Source: Rubidibacter lacunae KORDI 51-2 (GTDB taxonomy: Bacteria; Cyanobacteriota; Cyanobacteriia; Cyanobacteriales; Rubidibacteraceae). From it: a DNA stretch of 64,000 bases. The notes below the pieces were generated by a model that saw nothing but the letters and a program-made list of their open reading frames with translations, made no database searches and was not told where the DNA came from. The stretch is taken from assembly GCF_000473895.1 (NCBI RefSeq), contig NZ_ASSJ01000076.1, positions 124,001 to 188,000 on the forward strand. The letters are read 5' to 3'. Of the stretch, positions 1-9,038 are shown piece by piece; the stretch's first letter is position 1, and each line of letters begins with the position of its first letter. Made by a program: the position numbers and the translations under genes.

Positions 1-2
1 CA

Positions 3-128
3 CCTATCGCGTACCAGCTAATCGACCGATTGCTTGCCGGGTCGGTTGCACGACCGGTGCAAGTGACTGCTATGACTGCGGTCGCTTTTGCGTATACGAC
101 CCGAGTCCGAACTCCTAGTTCGACTTGA
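3..128 (+). CDS. possible 3' tail of an upstream gene
   Basis: A frame is open from the window edge to a TGA at 126-128 and gives about 41 residues. No family is recognisable in so short a piece. In several cyanobacteria a radical-SAM gene precedes RNase E, but nothing here proves that. It could equally be chance read-through. Confidence 0.15.
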   Translation, partial: PIAYQLIDRLLAGSVARPVQVTAMTAVAFAYTTRVRTPSST

Positions 129-488
129 CCCTTTCTCAGGCTGCGGTGCGAGTGCAGCCGCTCCGACTGCCATTCCCTGCAGTCACTCCAACTGTCATTC
201 CCGGCAGCAACATGGAGGAACCCGGGCGCACGGCGTCGGGTCTTGCGAGCAGAGCGGGCGCATCCGATGCTATGCGGCAGAGCCGCTGCCCGAGGATTCA
301 ACACCAGGCCTTGCTTCGCGACGATTTTGAGATTTTGACCGTTAGGACTTCGACCGCTTTGAACCGTAACTAGCAGGCGCGGGGGCACCGCACGCGATCG
401 CGAGCAGCAGAGTCATGCGAGCATCGGTGCTGGAGGCAGCGAGACCTGTCTTAGGTGCCCGCCCGTGCATGGGTTTTGAGGAACTTGC
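129..488 (+). other. gene-free leader upstream of RNase E
   Basis: No convincing gene on either strand. The stretch probably holds the promoter and 5' untranslated region of the RNase E gene. RNase E leaders are autoregulatory cleavage targets in other bacteria, but I see no specific element here. Confidence 0.4.
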
Positions 489-2573
489 ATGCCAAAGCAA
501 ATTGTTATCGCCGAACAGCATCGCATCGCTGCCATTTTTTCCGAAGATCGTGTTGAGGAGGTTATCGTATCTGCCGGAACCCAGCAGGTCGGCGACATTT
601 TCGTCGGTACCGTTGAGAATGTTATCCCCGGTATCGACGCGGCCTTCGTTAACATCGGCGATGCCGAGCGCAACGGGTTCATCCACGTCACCGACCTAGG
701 ACCGCTCCGCTTGCGCCGGAGCGCCGGAGCGATCACAGAGCTGCTATCGCCGAGCCAGAAGGTGCTGGTCCAGGTGGTTAAGGAACCGACTGGCAACAAG
801 GGGCCGCGACTGACTGGAAACCTGTCCCTGCCGGGACGCTATTTGGTATTGATGCCCTCCGGTCGCGGCGTTAACCTGTCGCGCCGTATCGAGAGCGAGA
901 GCGAGCGCAGCCGCCTGCGAGCACTGGCAATTTTAATCAAGCCGGCAGGGATGGGGTTGTTGGTCCGCACGGAAGCAGAAGGTCAGCCAGAAGAGGCTAT
1001 TATGGCCGACCTCAAAGCACTCCAGCAGCAATGGAAGTCGATTCAGGAAGCGGCTGCAGCCGCCCGACCGCCTGCATTGCTCAACCGCGACGATGATTTC
1101 ATCCAGCGAGTGCTGCGCGACCTGTTTACCGGCGACGTCAATCGCATCGTGGTGGAAAACCCGGCCAGCGTCAAACGCATCAAGCAGCAGCTCGCAGTCT
1201 GGAACGGCGGGCGGCCGCCCAACGGTGTTTCCGTCGATCATCATCGCGATCGCCTGCCGATTTTAGACTACTTCCGGGTTAATGCCGCTATTCGCGAAGC
1301 GCTCAAACCCCGCGTCGATTTGCCTTCTGGCGGCTACGTCGTAATCGAACACACCGAAGCGCTAACGGTTGTTGACGTTAACTCCGGCTCGTTCACGCGA
1401 TCGGCAACCTCTCGCGAGACAGTCTTGTGGACGAACACGGAGGCTGCGACAGAAATTGCTCGGCAGCTACGTTTGCGAAAAATCGGCGGCGTTATCGTCG
1501 TGGACTTTATCGACATGGACTCGCGCCGCGACCAACTTAAGGTGCTGGAGCACTTTGATAAAGCGCTTAAAGCTGATAAAGCCCGGCCGCAAATTGTGCA
1601 GCTGTCGGAATTAGGATTGGTGGAGTTAACGCGCAAGCGCCAAGGTCAGAGTCTGACAGAGCAGTTCGGCCAGCCCTGTCCGACCTGCGGTGGGTTGGGG
1701 CATCTAGCGCTCCTGCCAGGCGAAAACGGTCAGGGAGAGTCGCTCGTTGCACCGCTTGCCCCACTTGCCCGGTCCTCCGAGCGGCCGAGTGGGCGGTCCT
1801 CTCCTTCTAACGAGGATCTTGAAGCATTCTTCGAGGTATCGGCCGAAGATGACGACCTCGATTTAACCTCGCATCCGAATTATCAAGAAATCGGCAGTGG
1901 CAACCGCCGCCGCCGCCGCCGCGATGGCACGCGCGATGGCAATCGGGGTAAATCGCGCCAGGGCCGAGATCGCAAGTCCCCCGAACCAGAGAAGACGCTA
2001 GCACCGGTAGTCGATCGCCTGCCGGAAAAGGTCGAGAAGCTGGAGCCAATTGAAACCGTCGAGAAGACAGACAAGCCCGAAAAGACGCGGTCGCCGAAAG
2101 CGCCGGTTCCAGAACGCGAGGTGCAGCACATCGCCGTTGAGATGACGCATCTGGAGCAAGAAGTCTACGCGCTCATGGGTTTGTCTCCATTAGTGCGCAT
2201 GAGTAATGGCAACACCGTCCAGCCCGGTAGTCGACCGGTCGTGACGGTCTACGCGCCGGGCGAAACCCCATCCGTCCCGGTGGCAGTGGGTGCTGCTGTT
2301 GGTGGCGACGAAGAATCGCGTTCGTTCGAGCCAGAATCTGAAGGGACATTTGAGGTCGCCTCCGATGAGGTATCCGACGCACCGGACGTCCCCGATGTCG
2401 ACAATAACGGCGACGCGCCTGAGGAACTGCTCGTGATAACAGCAAATAGCAATCATAGTGCGCCGAGCGAAGCAACTGCGGTAGTAGCAGCTGCATCTGA
2501 GGAAACTCCTGAGCCGGCAAGCGGCACTCGCATTCGCCGCCGCCGCCGCCGCTCGTCTGCGACGAACAGCTAG
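489..2573 (+). CDS. rne: ribonuclease E/G family endoribonuclease (RNase E)
   Basis: A 694-residue RNase E, the main endonuclease of mRNA decay and rRNA/tRNA processing. The N-terminal catalytic half holds an S1 RNA-binding domain (about residues 35-120). The DNase I-like core has the two metal-binding aspartates in VVDVNSG (about 295) and VVDFIDMD (about 339). The Zn-link cysteines are in CPTCGG (about 397-402). The C-terminal half is charged and apparently disordered, with arginine runs near 470-480. It ends in RRRRRRSSA (683-691), matching the nonapeptide known from cyanobacterial RNase E to bind polynucleotide phosphorylase. The start is set by the family's usual N terminus (MPKQIVIAE). 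RNase HII, often the next gene in cyanobacteria, is not adjacent here. Confidence 0.96.
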   Translation: MPKQIVIAEQHRIAAIFSEDRVEEVIVSAGTQQVGDIFVGTVENVIPGIDAAFVNIGDAERNGFIHVTDLGPLRLRRSAGAITELLSPSQKVLVQVVKEPTGNKGPRLTGNLSLPGRYLVLMPSGRGVNLSRRIESESERSRLRALAILIKPAGMGLLVRTEAEGQPEEAIMADLKALQQQWKSIQEAAAAARPPALLNRDDDFIQRVLRDLFTGDVNRIVVENPASVKRIKQQLAVWNGGRPPNGVSVDHHRDRLPILDYFRVNAAIREALKPRVDLPSGGYVVIEHTEALTVVDVNSGSFTRSATSRETVLWTNTEAATEIARQLRLRKIGGVIVVDFIDMDSRRDQLKVLEHFDKALKADKARPQIVQLSELGLVELTRKRQGQSLTEQFGQPCPTCGGLGHLALLPGENGQGESLVAPLAPLARSSERPSGRSSPSNEDLEAFFEVSAEDDDLDLTSHPNYQEIGSGNRRRRRRDGTRDGNRGKSRQGRDRKSPEPEKTLAPVVDRLPEKVEKLEPIETVEKTDKPEKTRSPKAPVPEREVQHIAVEMTHLEQEVYALMGLSPLVRMSNGNTVQPGSRPVVTVYAPGETPSVPVAVGAAVGGDEESRSFEPESEGTFEVASDEVSDAPDVPDVDNNGDAPEELLVITANSNHSAPSEATAVVAAASEETPEPASGTRIRRRRRRSSATNS

Positions 2574-2694
2574 CCTCGAGCTCGGAACGCTGAGCTAATG
2601 AGTTACGCTCGAAGTCGACTGGGAAAGCCAAGCACGTTGTAACTGTCTGCCATGTGATAGCCGCGTCCGACCGCTGCGCAGAAGGGTCTGTCAC

Positions 2695-2949
2695 TCAGCC
2701 GCCACTGACCGGCGGAATCAGCACGACCTCATCTCCCGGTTGCAGGAGCGTTTCGGGTAGGGCAAGTTGCAAGTTGATGCCGAATCGCGTGAGCCTCCGC
2801 CATTGCTCTAACTCTGGGTGCTCGGAGATCGCGCGCGCCAGCACCTCGGCAACGGGCGTGCCCGGTGGGAATTGCCAGTGCAGTTCCCCGTGACCGTAGG
2901 CCTCTTGAAAAGCGGCAAAAAGTTTGACCGTAACAGTAATGGGTTTCAT
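2695..2949 (-). CDS. moaD: MoaD/ThiS-family ubiquitin-like sulfur carrier
   Basis: An 84-residue beta-grasp protein ending in Gly-Gly, the C terminus that is adenylated and thiocarboxylated in MoaD. It has the LFAAFQEAYG start and the GDEVVLIPPVSGG end typical of molybdopterin synthase small subunits. A ThiS-like role is less likely given this tail. The start at 2949 (MKPITVTVKLFAA) fits the family; the frame stays open upstream without homologous sequence. It is last in the efp-accB-dacB-moaD series, 71 bp after dacB. No other molybdopterin gene is in the window. Confidence 0.85.
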   Translation of the reverse strand: MKPITVTVKLFAAFQEAYGHGELHWQFPPGTPVAEVLARAISEHPELEQWRRLTRFGINLQLALPETLLQPGDEVVLIPPVSGG

Positions 2950-3020
2950 GCGATCGCAGGCGGGCAGATGTGTGGATAACTGGCAGGCTGTTGGAAGCCT
3001 AGCACTGAGGCAGGAGTGCG

Positions 3021-4454
3021 TCAGCGCCCGTCTGGGCAACGGTCTATTTGGTTCAATCGCTCGACAATGGCATCGAGGGCGGCCCGCTGTTCGCGGGGCG
3101 AACGGTCGCTATGGTTGAGCAGCAGTGCGAAAACAAGCGGGGCGAACTGCGGCGGGTCGAGATACCCAGCGAGGGCGACAACCCCCGCGAGCGTTCCCGT
3201 CTTGGCTCGCAGGTCGAGTGATGCTAAGCGCCAGCGCAGCGTGCCCGTCTCGCCACCCGCAGCAAGTGACTGGCGGTAAAGGGGAGCATAGGGCGCGGTT
3301 GTTACCCCTCGTAACGTTTGCACGAGCGCTTCGGGACTGACCAGATTTTGACGCGATAACCCTGAACCGTCGACGAGCGCGTAGCCGTCCGGATCGACGC
3401 CAAGGATCTTCAGGCGATCGCGCCGCACGGAAATGCTACCAGCGTCTGGCACGGCACGTCCGAGCTGCCGCAACAGCACTTCGGCAACCAGGTTATTGCT
3501 GTCTCGATTGGCTTGCACGACTAGTTCGCCAAGGGGCGGCGAGACAATTACCGCTAGTTCCGTACCTCGTTCGGGAGGACGCGAGCGAGCGAGCGCGGTG
3601 CGCTCCACAACAATGCCAACTGCTGCCAGTTCGCGCAGGAAGACATCGCGGAGGTAAGCGTGGGGATGCGGCACGGCCAGCTCCCAAACGTCTGGGCCGT
3701 TATCGGCAGGAATGCTGCCGACGATCTCCAACTGCGTCGTCCCCAACTGCGGGCGCAGTTCCAATGCGTAGGGCGTACCTGCAGCTGCCGTAACCCCGCG
3801 ATTTGTCACTTGCCACTGCTGGCCGGCGATCGCGTCATCCCAGCTCCAGCTCGGCGGCTGGCCGACAGCTTGCGGCACTACAGTGAACGTCACGGCATTT
3901 TCGTGCAGAATTGTACCGTTAGCTGCCGTACCATAGGCTGCAATAATGTCGTCCTTTTCCCAGCTGGGTACAACGTCCGGTTCGACGAACGCACTATCTT
4001 CGACAACCAGCGTCCGGACGCGAACGATGCCGCGATCGCGGACTTGCCGTGCCAATACCTGTAAGCCTTCACGCGACAACGTCGGGTCGCCGCCCCCAAC
4101 CAACCGCAGCTCTGTTGCGACGGGCGAAGCCTCCGTTCCATAAACTGACGTGCGCGCGCGCCAGCCCGGTCCAAAGTGCTGGAGGGCCGCTGCCGTCGTC
4201 AGCAACTTGGCAGTCGATGCAGGTATGAAAAAACGTTCGGACTCGCGCGCGTAAAGGGTACGCCCCGACGCCATTTCCCGAATGAGGATGCCCCACCGCG
4301 CGCGTTGCCAATCGGGATGCTCGACAACACGCGCGATCGCGGCCGGCAACTCTGCCGGGCAGAGCGCCCGGGCTGGGGTTGCTTGCATGCCAGTCAGACC
4401 ACAGGCTAGCACGGTTGTCAGTGCGGGCAATACTAATCGCAAACGCCCGCGCAT
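3021..4454 (-). CDS. dacB: D-alanyl-D-alanine carboxypeptidase/endopeptidase (PBP4 type)
   Basis: A 477-residue class C penicillin-binding protein acting on peptidoglycan cross-links in the periplasm. A signal peptide spans residues 1-30 (cleavage near TPARA). The serine motifs are S80-T-A-K83, SNN in RDSNNLVAE, and KTG in RAKTGTLAG. The long region between the first two motifs matches the extra domains of PBP4. Its ATG overlaps the accB stop by one base (TGATG at 4456-4452), so translation is probably coupled to accB. The upstream open frame is accB sequence in another frame, so this start is preferred. Confidence 0.93.
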   Translation of the reverse strand: MRGRLRLVLPALTTVLACGLTGMQATPARALCPAELPAAIARVVEHPDWQRARWGILIREMASGRTLYARESERFFIPASTAKLLTTAAALQHFGPGWRARTSVYGTEASPVATELRLVGGGDPTLSREGLQVLARQVRDRGIVRVRTLVVEDSAFVEPDVVPSWEKDDIIAAYGTAANGTILHENAVTFTVVPQAVGQPPSWSWDDAIAGQQWQVTNRGVTAAAGTPYALELRPQLGTTQLEIVGSIPADNGPDVWELAVPHPHAYLRDVFLRELAAVGIVVERTALARSRPPERGTELAVIVSPPLGELVVQANRDSNNLVAEVLLRQLGRAVPDAGSISVRRDRLKILGVDPDGYALVDGSGLSRQNLVSPEALVQTLRGVTTAPYAPLYRQSLAAGGETGTLRWRLASLDLRAKTGTLAGVVALAGYLDPPQFAPLVFALLLNHSDRSPREQRAALDAIVERLNQIDRCPDGR

Positions 4455-4933
4455 CAAGCCGGCTTCACGCGCATCAACACCTGACCGTACTCTACGGGTT
4501 CGCCGTTTTCGACCAGAATCTCCATCACCTCGCCCGACACCTCGGCTTCGATTTCGTTCATCAGCTTCATAGCTTCGATAATGCACACGGTCTGCTCGCT
4601 ACCGATTCGATCGCCGACATCCACAAACGGCGCTTCGCCGGGAGCTGGGGCACGGTAGAACGTCCCGACCATCGGCGACACGACATCCGACCACTTACTG
4701 GTATCGGGCTTATTTGTCTCGGGGGTAGGAGCGACTACGTCAGGAACCAGGGCAGGGACCCCGAGGGGAGCTGGGGCGACAACCGGAGCCGCACTCGGTA
4801 CGATCGAGGCGGTCGAAGTCGCGCCTTTGCGCACGGAAAGCTCGAACTCGTCGCATTTGAGCGTTAGCTCGGTAATTTCAGTTTGAGCAACAGCGGCGAG
4901 CAACTCGCGAATCTGGTTGAAATCTATAGGCAC
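4454..4933 (-). CDS. accB: biotin carboxyl carrier protein of acetyl-CoA carboxylase
   Basis: A 159-residue BCCP that carries biotin between the carboxylase and carboxyltransferase halves of acetyl-CoA carboxylase, the first step of fatty acid synthesis. An N-terminal helical segment is followed by a Pro/Ala-rich linker (about 45-75). The biotinyl domain has the modified lysine in EAMKLMNE (K123). It lies 45 bp downstream of efp. The efp-accB order is usual in cyanobacteria. Confidence 0.97.
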   Translation of the reverse strand: MPIDFNQIRELLAAVAQTEITELTLKCDEFELSVRKGATSTASIVPSAAPVVAPAPLGVPALVPDVVAPTPETNKPDTSKWSDVVSPMVGTFYRAPAPGEAPFVDVGDRIGSEQTVCIIEAMKLMNEIEAEVSGEVMEILVENGEPVEYGQVLMRVKPA

Positions 4934-4978
4934 GAAGGCTGGACCTCACTCGACGGGGCTGGCGGGGCTGGCATGGCG

Positions 4979-5542
4979 CTATGATGATTCGCGCCCGAGG
5001 TAGGTATCCGTCCGGGTGTCGATGCGAATGCGCTCGCCGACCGAAAGGAAAAGCGGCACGTTCACCTGAGCGCCCGTGGCGACGATCGCGGGCTTGGTGC
5101 CGCCAGTTGCGGTATCGCCCTTGACGCCGGGGTCGGTCTCAACAATCTCCAACGTGACGGAGTTCGGGAGTTCGACTTCTAAAACCGTCTCATTCCAGAA
5201 TACGACCGACACTTCCATGCCCTCGCCGAGGTACTTCACGCGATCGCCGATCTGCGCGGCATCCAGTGTAGCCTCTTCGAAAGATTCCATGTCCATAAAG
5301 ACGAACCGATCGCCGTCTTTATAGGTGTGCTGCATGGTACGCTTTTCGAGGATCGCTTGGGGCACGGTTTCCCCGGCGCGGAAGGTACGCTCGACGGAGT
5401 TACCCGTCTTAACACTTTTAAGCTTGGTGCGCACGAATGCCGAGCCTTTCCCCGGCTTGACGTGCAGAAACTCGACAACCCGCCACACGTCGTCGTCGAG
5501 CACGATGGTGACGCCCGTCCGGAAGTCGTTGCTGGAGATCAT
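4979..5542 (-). CDS. efp: translation elongation factor P
   Basis: A 187-residue EF-P, which rescues ribosomes stalled at polyproline stretches. It shows the KOW-like N domain with loop [10 protein letters not shown] (K32 at the tip that is modified in some bacteria) and two OB domains ending in [12 protein letters not shown]. The start at 5542 ([10 protein letters not shown]) matches the family; 11 further codons upstream are open but not conserved. It heads the efp-accB-dacB-moaD operon. Confidence 0.97.
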   Translation of the reverse strand: MISSNDFRTGVTIVLDDDVWRVVEFLHVKPGKGSAFVRTKLKSVKTGNSVERTFRAGETVPQAILEKRTMQHTYKDGDRFVFMDMESFEEATLDAAQIGDRVKYLGEGMEVSVVFWNETVLEVELPNSVTLEIVETDPGVKGDTATGGTKPAIVATGAQVNVPLFLSVGERIRIDTRTDTYLGRESS

Positions 5543-5822
5543 GAGGCGGTCCGTTCCCTGGCTTACGATCGCCACTCATTGTACAGCGAGGCGGGACGCC
5601 CTCCGCCGCGACGCCAAGAACGGATGGCAAGCGCTGGTGCAGCTTGCTCTGCCGCGGCAAATCAGCCCTTGCCAAAAATGCCTGGCATTGCCGACCGCAA
5701 TCGACTAAGGTCCAAAGCTTAGAGCGATCCCTCGCTGTGCCAAAGACGGACGCCCGAGCACCTTCGACATTAGGGATAGCGGCCGGTCAGGCGATGATGA
5801 CCCCTTACAAGAGACATGACAA

Positions 5823-6002
5823 GTGAAGGAAAACGACACCCAGCCTATCCAGCCGGTAGATTACGTCGAGGCGACCGCATACCTACTAGAGTTGGACGTC
5901 GCGCCCTATCGGGCAGGCGTTGTCGAAAATTTCGCCCGATTGCGCGCAATCGCACTCGCGCTGGATACTGTCGCGCTGCCGACAACTGTTGAACCCGTAT
6001 AG
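5823..6002 (+). CDS. DUF4089 (AtzG-like) small protein
   Basis: A 59-residue gene starting with GTG at 5823. An in-frame TGA at 5817-5819 rules out any earlier start. The product has the DUF4089 look: a helical stretch around DYVEATAYLLEL, then VAPYRAGVVENFARL, ending ALALDT. In other bacteria this domain is encoded beside AtzE/GatA-type amidases and resembles AtzG, the small amidase partner. No amidase gene is nearby, so the partner is unknown. No clear Shine-Dalgarno sequence is visible. Confidence 0.65.
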   Translation: MKENDTQPIQPVDYVEATAYLLELDVAPYRAGVVENFARLRAIALALDTVALPTTVEPV

Positions 6003-6102
6003 CAGTTTGCGCCCGAACGTTGGTGCACCGAATAACCTCAAATGCTCCTGTGCAGACTTCAAACTGTTTGGAGAATGCTGAGTTGACGGCGCGGTAGCCG
6101 GA

Positions 6103-6753
6103 TCAGCTGGCCTTGCGGACCTGCGCTCGCCCGCTCGGGCGAGCAGAGGGATCGGACGGACGGTCGGGTTCGCGAGCCCGGAGCAGCGACTCGCGACCGT
6201 TGCGTGCGATGCGCAGCATCTCTAAAAGCTGGCGTTCGAGATCGAAAAGCGCTTGAGTTGCGTAGTCGTCCGCCTCGTCGCGCAGACGATCGCAATCCTC
6301 GCGGGCTTGGTCGAGCAACAGTTCGTTGTCTACATGCGTCTGCTTGCGCAAGCGATCGCACTCCTCGCTGATTTGCGCGTGGAGTTGCTGGGCTTCCCGT
6401 TGTGCCCGCTGCACGATGCCAGTGTCATCTAGAATCTGTGCCGCGCGGCGCTCGGCAATTTGCATCGTCTCGCGCGCATAGGCTTCTGCTTCCTGAAGGA
6501 TCTCGTGCTTCTGCTCCAAGATGGTGCTTGCTTGTTCGATCGCGATCGGCAGATTCGTCCAGATGGCATCGATCTGAGCGAGTAACTGGTCTTCACTCAC
6601 CACCGACCATTTGGTAAAGGGGATATTCGCGCCGGTCACGATGTCTTCTAGGCGTGAAAGTTCTTTTTGGAATCGCAAACTCTCGGCGGTGTCGGCGGCG
6701 GACTCGGTTCGATCGCGGTTGGTTTCACTGTGGGGGGAGTCTTGGCGAAGCAT
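6103..6753 (-). CDS. coiled-coil protein, DivIVA/AtpF-like
   Basis: A 216-residue protein, mostly long amphipathic helix from about residue 60 to 190 (runs such as [19 protein letters not shown] and repeated ECDRLR/DCDRLR), resembling DivIVA-like or ATP synthase b-type stalk proteins. Cyanobacteria often keep such a gene after coaD. The tail is basic ([14 protein letters not shown]). The start at 6753 ([10 protein letters not shown]) lies inside coaD, giving a 106-bp overlap in a different frame. A later start is possible. Function is unknown; a role in cell shape or division is only a family-level guess. Confidence 0.72.
   Translation of the reverse strand: MLRQDSPHSETNRDRTESAADTAESLRFQKELSRLEDIVTGANIPFTKWSVVSEDQLLAQIDAIWTNLPIAIEQASTILEQKHEILQEAEAYARETMQIAERRAAQILDDTGIVQRAQREAQQLHAQISEECDRLRKQTHVDNELLLDQAREDCDRLRDEADDYATQALFDLERQLLEMLRIARNGRESLLRAREPDRPSDPSARPSGRAQVRKAS
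6125..6144. repeat. near-perfect palindrome in a coding region
   Basis: Nine-base arms GCTCGCCCG and CGGGCGAGC are separated by CT. They lie near the 3' end of the coiled-coil gene and encode part of its Ser/Arg/Pro tail. The palindrome could act as an RNA hairpin, or be a by-product of GC-rich low-complexity sequence. Confidence 0.5.
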
Positions 6754-7214
6754 TGATAAAGGTCTAACGCAACAAGTTCTGGGGTCAGGTGCTCGACAGA
6801 GCCGCCGAAACGAGCGATTTCTTTGACGACGCTGCTGCTGAGGAAGCTGTATTCGTTCGAGGTCGCGAGGAAAACTGTCTCGATGCCGTCCCAGAGTGTC
6901 TGGTTTGTGTGCGCCATCTGCAACTCTTTCTCGAAGTCCGACAACACGCGCAAACCGCGCAGCAGAACGTTTGCGTTGCATTGTCGAGCATATTCCACGG
7001 TCAAGCCTGCGAAACTGTCGACTTCGACGTTGGGCAGGTGCTGCGTACAGGCACGAATCTGACGAACGCGTTGGGAAACAGGAAAGAGGGGTTGCTTGTT
7101 GGGATTACCGAGCACGGCGACGATCGTGTGCTCGAATAAGCGGCTTCCGCGCTCGATGATGTCGAGATGCCCGAATGTGATCGGGTCGAAGCTACCGGGG
7201 TAGATGGCAATCAC
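6648..7214 (-). CDS. coaD: phosphopantetheine adenylyltransferase
   Basis: Makes dephospho-CoA from 4'-phosphopantetheine and ATP. The nucleotidyltransferase core has [15 protein letters not shown], the (H/T)xGH variant typical of CoaD, and [20 protein letters not shown] is the C-terminal motif. The GTG at 7214 gives the usual N terminus ([11 protein letters not shown], 188 residues); a GTG at 7232 would add six residues. The enzyme is normally about 160 residues. Here a Pro-rich tail of about 28 residues runs into the downstream coiled-coil gene and creates the overlap. A CoaX-type pantothenate kinase is also in the window. Confidence 0.95.
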   Translation of the reverse strand: MIAIYPGSFDPITFGHLDIIERGSRLFEHTIVAVLGNPNKQPLFPVSQRVRQIRACTQHLPNVEVDSFAGLTVEYARQCNANVLLRGLRVLSDFEKELQMAHTNQTLWDGIETVFLATSNEYSFLSSSVVKEIARFGGSVEHLTPELVALDLYQCFAKTPPTVKPTAIEPSPPPTPPRVCDSKKNFHA

Positions 7215-7594
7215 GGACGTTGGGCAAAGCACTGGTGGGCGCCCGAGGCTGGGGACGGCTGGTTGGGATTGCCACTACATTAGCGGATCTCAACGAGCGC
7301 GATCGCGCGAGTGTTGAACGCCCCCAGGGATGGGCAAACCTGCAGGCACGAGCGGCTTCTGCTAAGTTGTTCAGTGAGAAGTTGCCGGACGCGAACACTT
7401 CATGGCGGCTGTTGCATCGCGTCTGGAGGGGTGGTTTGCGCGGAGCGAACGGGAGGCAAAGCACCAGCTTGAGATCCTCGTGACGGTCGCCCTGACAAGA
7501 TGTTTCCGTCTAGCAAACCGTCATAGATACTTGCTATGCCACCGCATCGGCTGTAATAGCCATTTCACTCTACGCCAATAGGGAACGATTCATC
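7215..7594. other. intergenic, divergent promoters of coaD and glyA
   Basis: No gene is supported here. The gap separates leftward coaD from rightward glyA, so it should hold two outward promoters. I cannot assign boxes with confidence. Confidence 0.4.
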
Positions 7595-8878
7595 GTGACT
7601 GATACCAACCACGACTTTCTTCTGCAAACCGATGCGACCGTTGCCGACCTAATTCAGAGCGAGCTTCAGCGCCAGCGCCAGCACTTGGAACTGATCGCGA
7701 GCGAAAACTTTACCTCGCCCGCGGTATTGGCTGCACAAGGCTCGGTGCTGACCAATAAATATGCCGAGGGACTGCCCGGCAAGCGCTACTACGGCGGTTG
7801 CGATTTCATCGATGCGGTAGAGCAGTTGGCGATCGATCGCGTTAAGAAACTGTTCGGAGCGGCGGCAGCAAACGTTCAGCCGCACTCCGGCGCGCAGGCG
7901 AACTTCGCGGTGTTCCTGGCGTTGCTGAAACCGGGCGACAAAATTATGGGCATGGATTTGTCCCACGGCGGCCACCTGACCCATGGCTCGCCGGCTAACG
8001 TGTCCGGCAAGTGGTTTGACGCGTGTCACTACGGTGTTAGCAAAGAGACCGAGCGCCTGGATTACGATACGATCCTCGACCTAGCACTGCGCGAACGACC
8101 GAAGTTGATCGTCTGCGGCTACTCGGCCTACCCGCGCGTCATCGATTTTGAAAAATTCCGAGCGATCGCCGATGAGGCAGGTGCATATCTGCTGGCAGAC
8201 ATCGCACACATTGCCGGTCTGGTCGCGTCAGGACATCACCCCAACCCAATTCCCCACTGCGATGTGGTGACGACGACAACTCACAAGACCCTACGCGGTC
8301 CCCGCGGCGGTCTGATCCTGACTCGCGATACGGATCTGGGCAAGAAGTTCAACAAAGCGGTGTTCCCCGGCACGCAAGGGGGTCCTTTAGAGCACGCGAT
8401 CGCCGGCAAGGCCGTGGCATTCGGCGAGGCGCTCGAGCCCGAATTCAAGGCATACTCCGGTCAGGTTATTGCCAATGCCCGTGCCTTGGCTGCGCACTTG
8501 CAGGAGCGAGGTCTCAAGCTCGTTTCCGACGGCACGGACAACCACTTATTACTGATCGATTTGCGTTCGGTCGGGATGACCGGCAAGATAGCGGACCAGC
8601 TGGTTAGCGAAATCAACATCACCGCTAACAAGAACACGGTGCCGTTCGATCCCGAGTCGCCGTTCGTCACCAGCGGGTTGCGCCTGGGTTCGCCGGCGCT
8701 GACAACCCGAGGTATGGGGGAAGCTGAATTCTGCGAGATCGCCAACATCATCGCCGATTGCTTGCTCGACCCGGATAGCGATGCCGTCAAGCAGGACTGC
8801 CGCCAACGCGTTGCCGCCTTGTGCGATCGCTTCCCGCTTTATCCGCACCTGGACGCAGCAGTTCCGGTACTGGCATAA
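7595..8878 (+). CDS. glyA: serine hydroxymethyltransferase
   Basis: A 427-residue PLP enzyme that interconverts serine and glycine while loading one-carbon units onto tetrahydrofolate. It shows ASENFTS near the N terminus, the [16 protein letters not shown] segment, and the PLP lysine in [14 protein letters not shown] (about K231). Length is normal. The start is GTG, reading TDTNHDF. A hairpin lies 50 bp after the stop. Confidence 0.98.
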   Translation: MTDTNHDFLLQTDATVADLIQSELQRQRQHLELIASENFTSPAVLAAQGSVLTNKYAEGLPGKRYYGGCDFIDAVEQLAIDRVKKLFGAAAANVQPHSGAQANFAVFLALLKPGDKIMGMDLSHGGHLTHGSPANVSGKWFDACHYGVSKETERLDYDTILDLALRERPKLIVCGYSAYPRVIDFEKFRAIADEAGAYLLADIAHIAGLVASGHHPNPIPHCDVVTTTTHKTLRGPRGGLILTRDTDLGKKFNKAVFPGTQGGPLEHAIAGKAVAFGEALEPEFKAYSGQVIANARALAAHLQERGLKLVSDGTDNHLLLIDLRSVGMTGKIADQLVSEINITANKNTVPFDPESPFVTSGLRLGSPALTTRGMGEAEFCEIANIIADCLLDPDSDAVKQDCRQRVAALCDRFPLYPHLDAAVPVLA

Positions 8879-8927
8879 CGCGACCGTGCGGGTCGCCGCG
8901 GGAGGGACGGGTTACCTCACCTGCACG

Positions 8928-8968
8928 CCCGCCAGTTACCCGCTCGACACGAGCACGGTACTGGCGGG
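8928..8968. terminator. hairpin between convergent glyA and LysR gene
   Basis: Nine-base arms CCCGCCAGT and ACTGGCGGG are separated by 23 bases, in the gap between rightward glyA and a leftward LysR gene. The following sequence is T-rich (TCAGTTTTACATT) but has no long T run. A terminator for glyA, possibly for both genes, is the simplest reading. Confidence 0.45.
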
Positions 8969-8995
8969 TCAGTTTTACATTGTCAGTTTTACATT
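8968..8995. repeat. 14-bp tandem repeat, two copies
   Basis: GTCAGTTTTACATT occurs twice head to tail directly after the glyA hairpin. It probably arose by slippage and may add T-rich sequence to the terminator. Confidence 0.8.
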
Positions 8996-9038
8996 GCCTG
9001 TGAGGAGAATCGCACCCGGCGCTCGGCCGTCACTGCAT

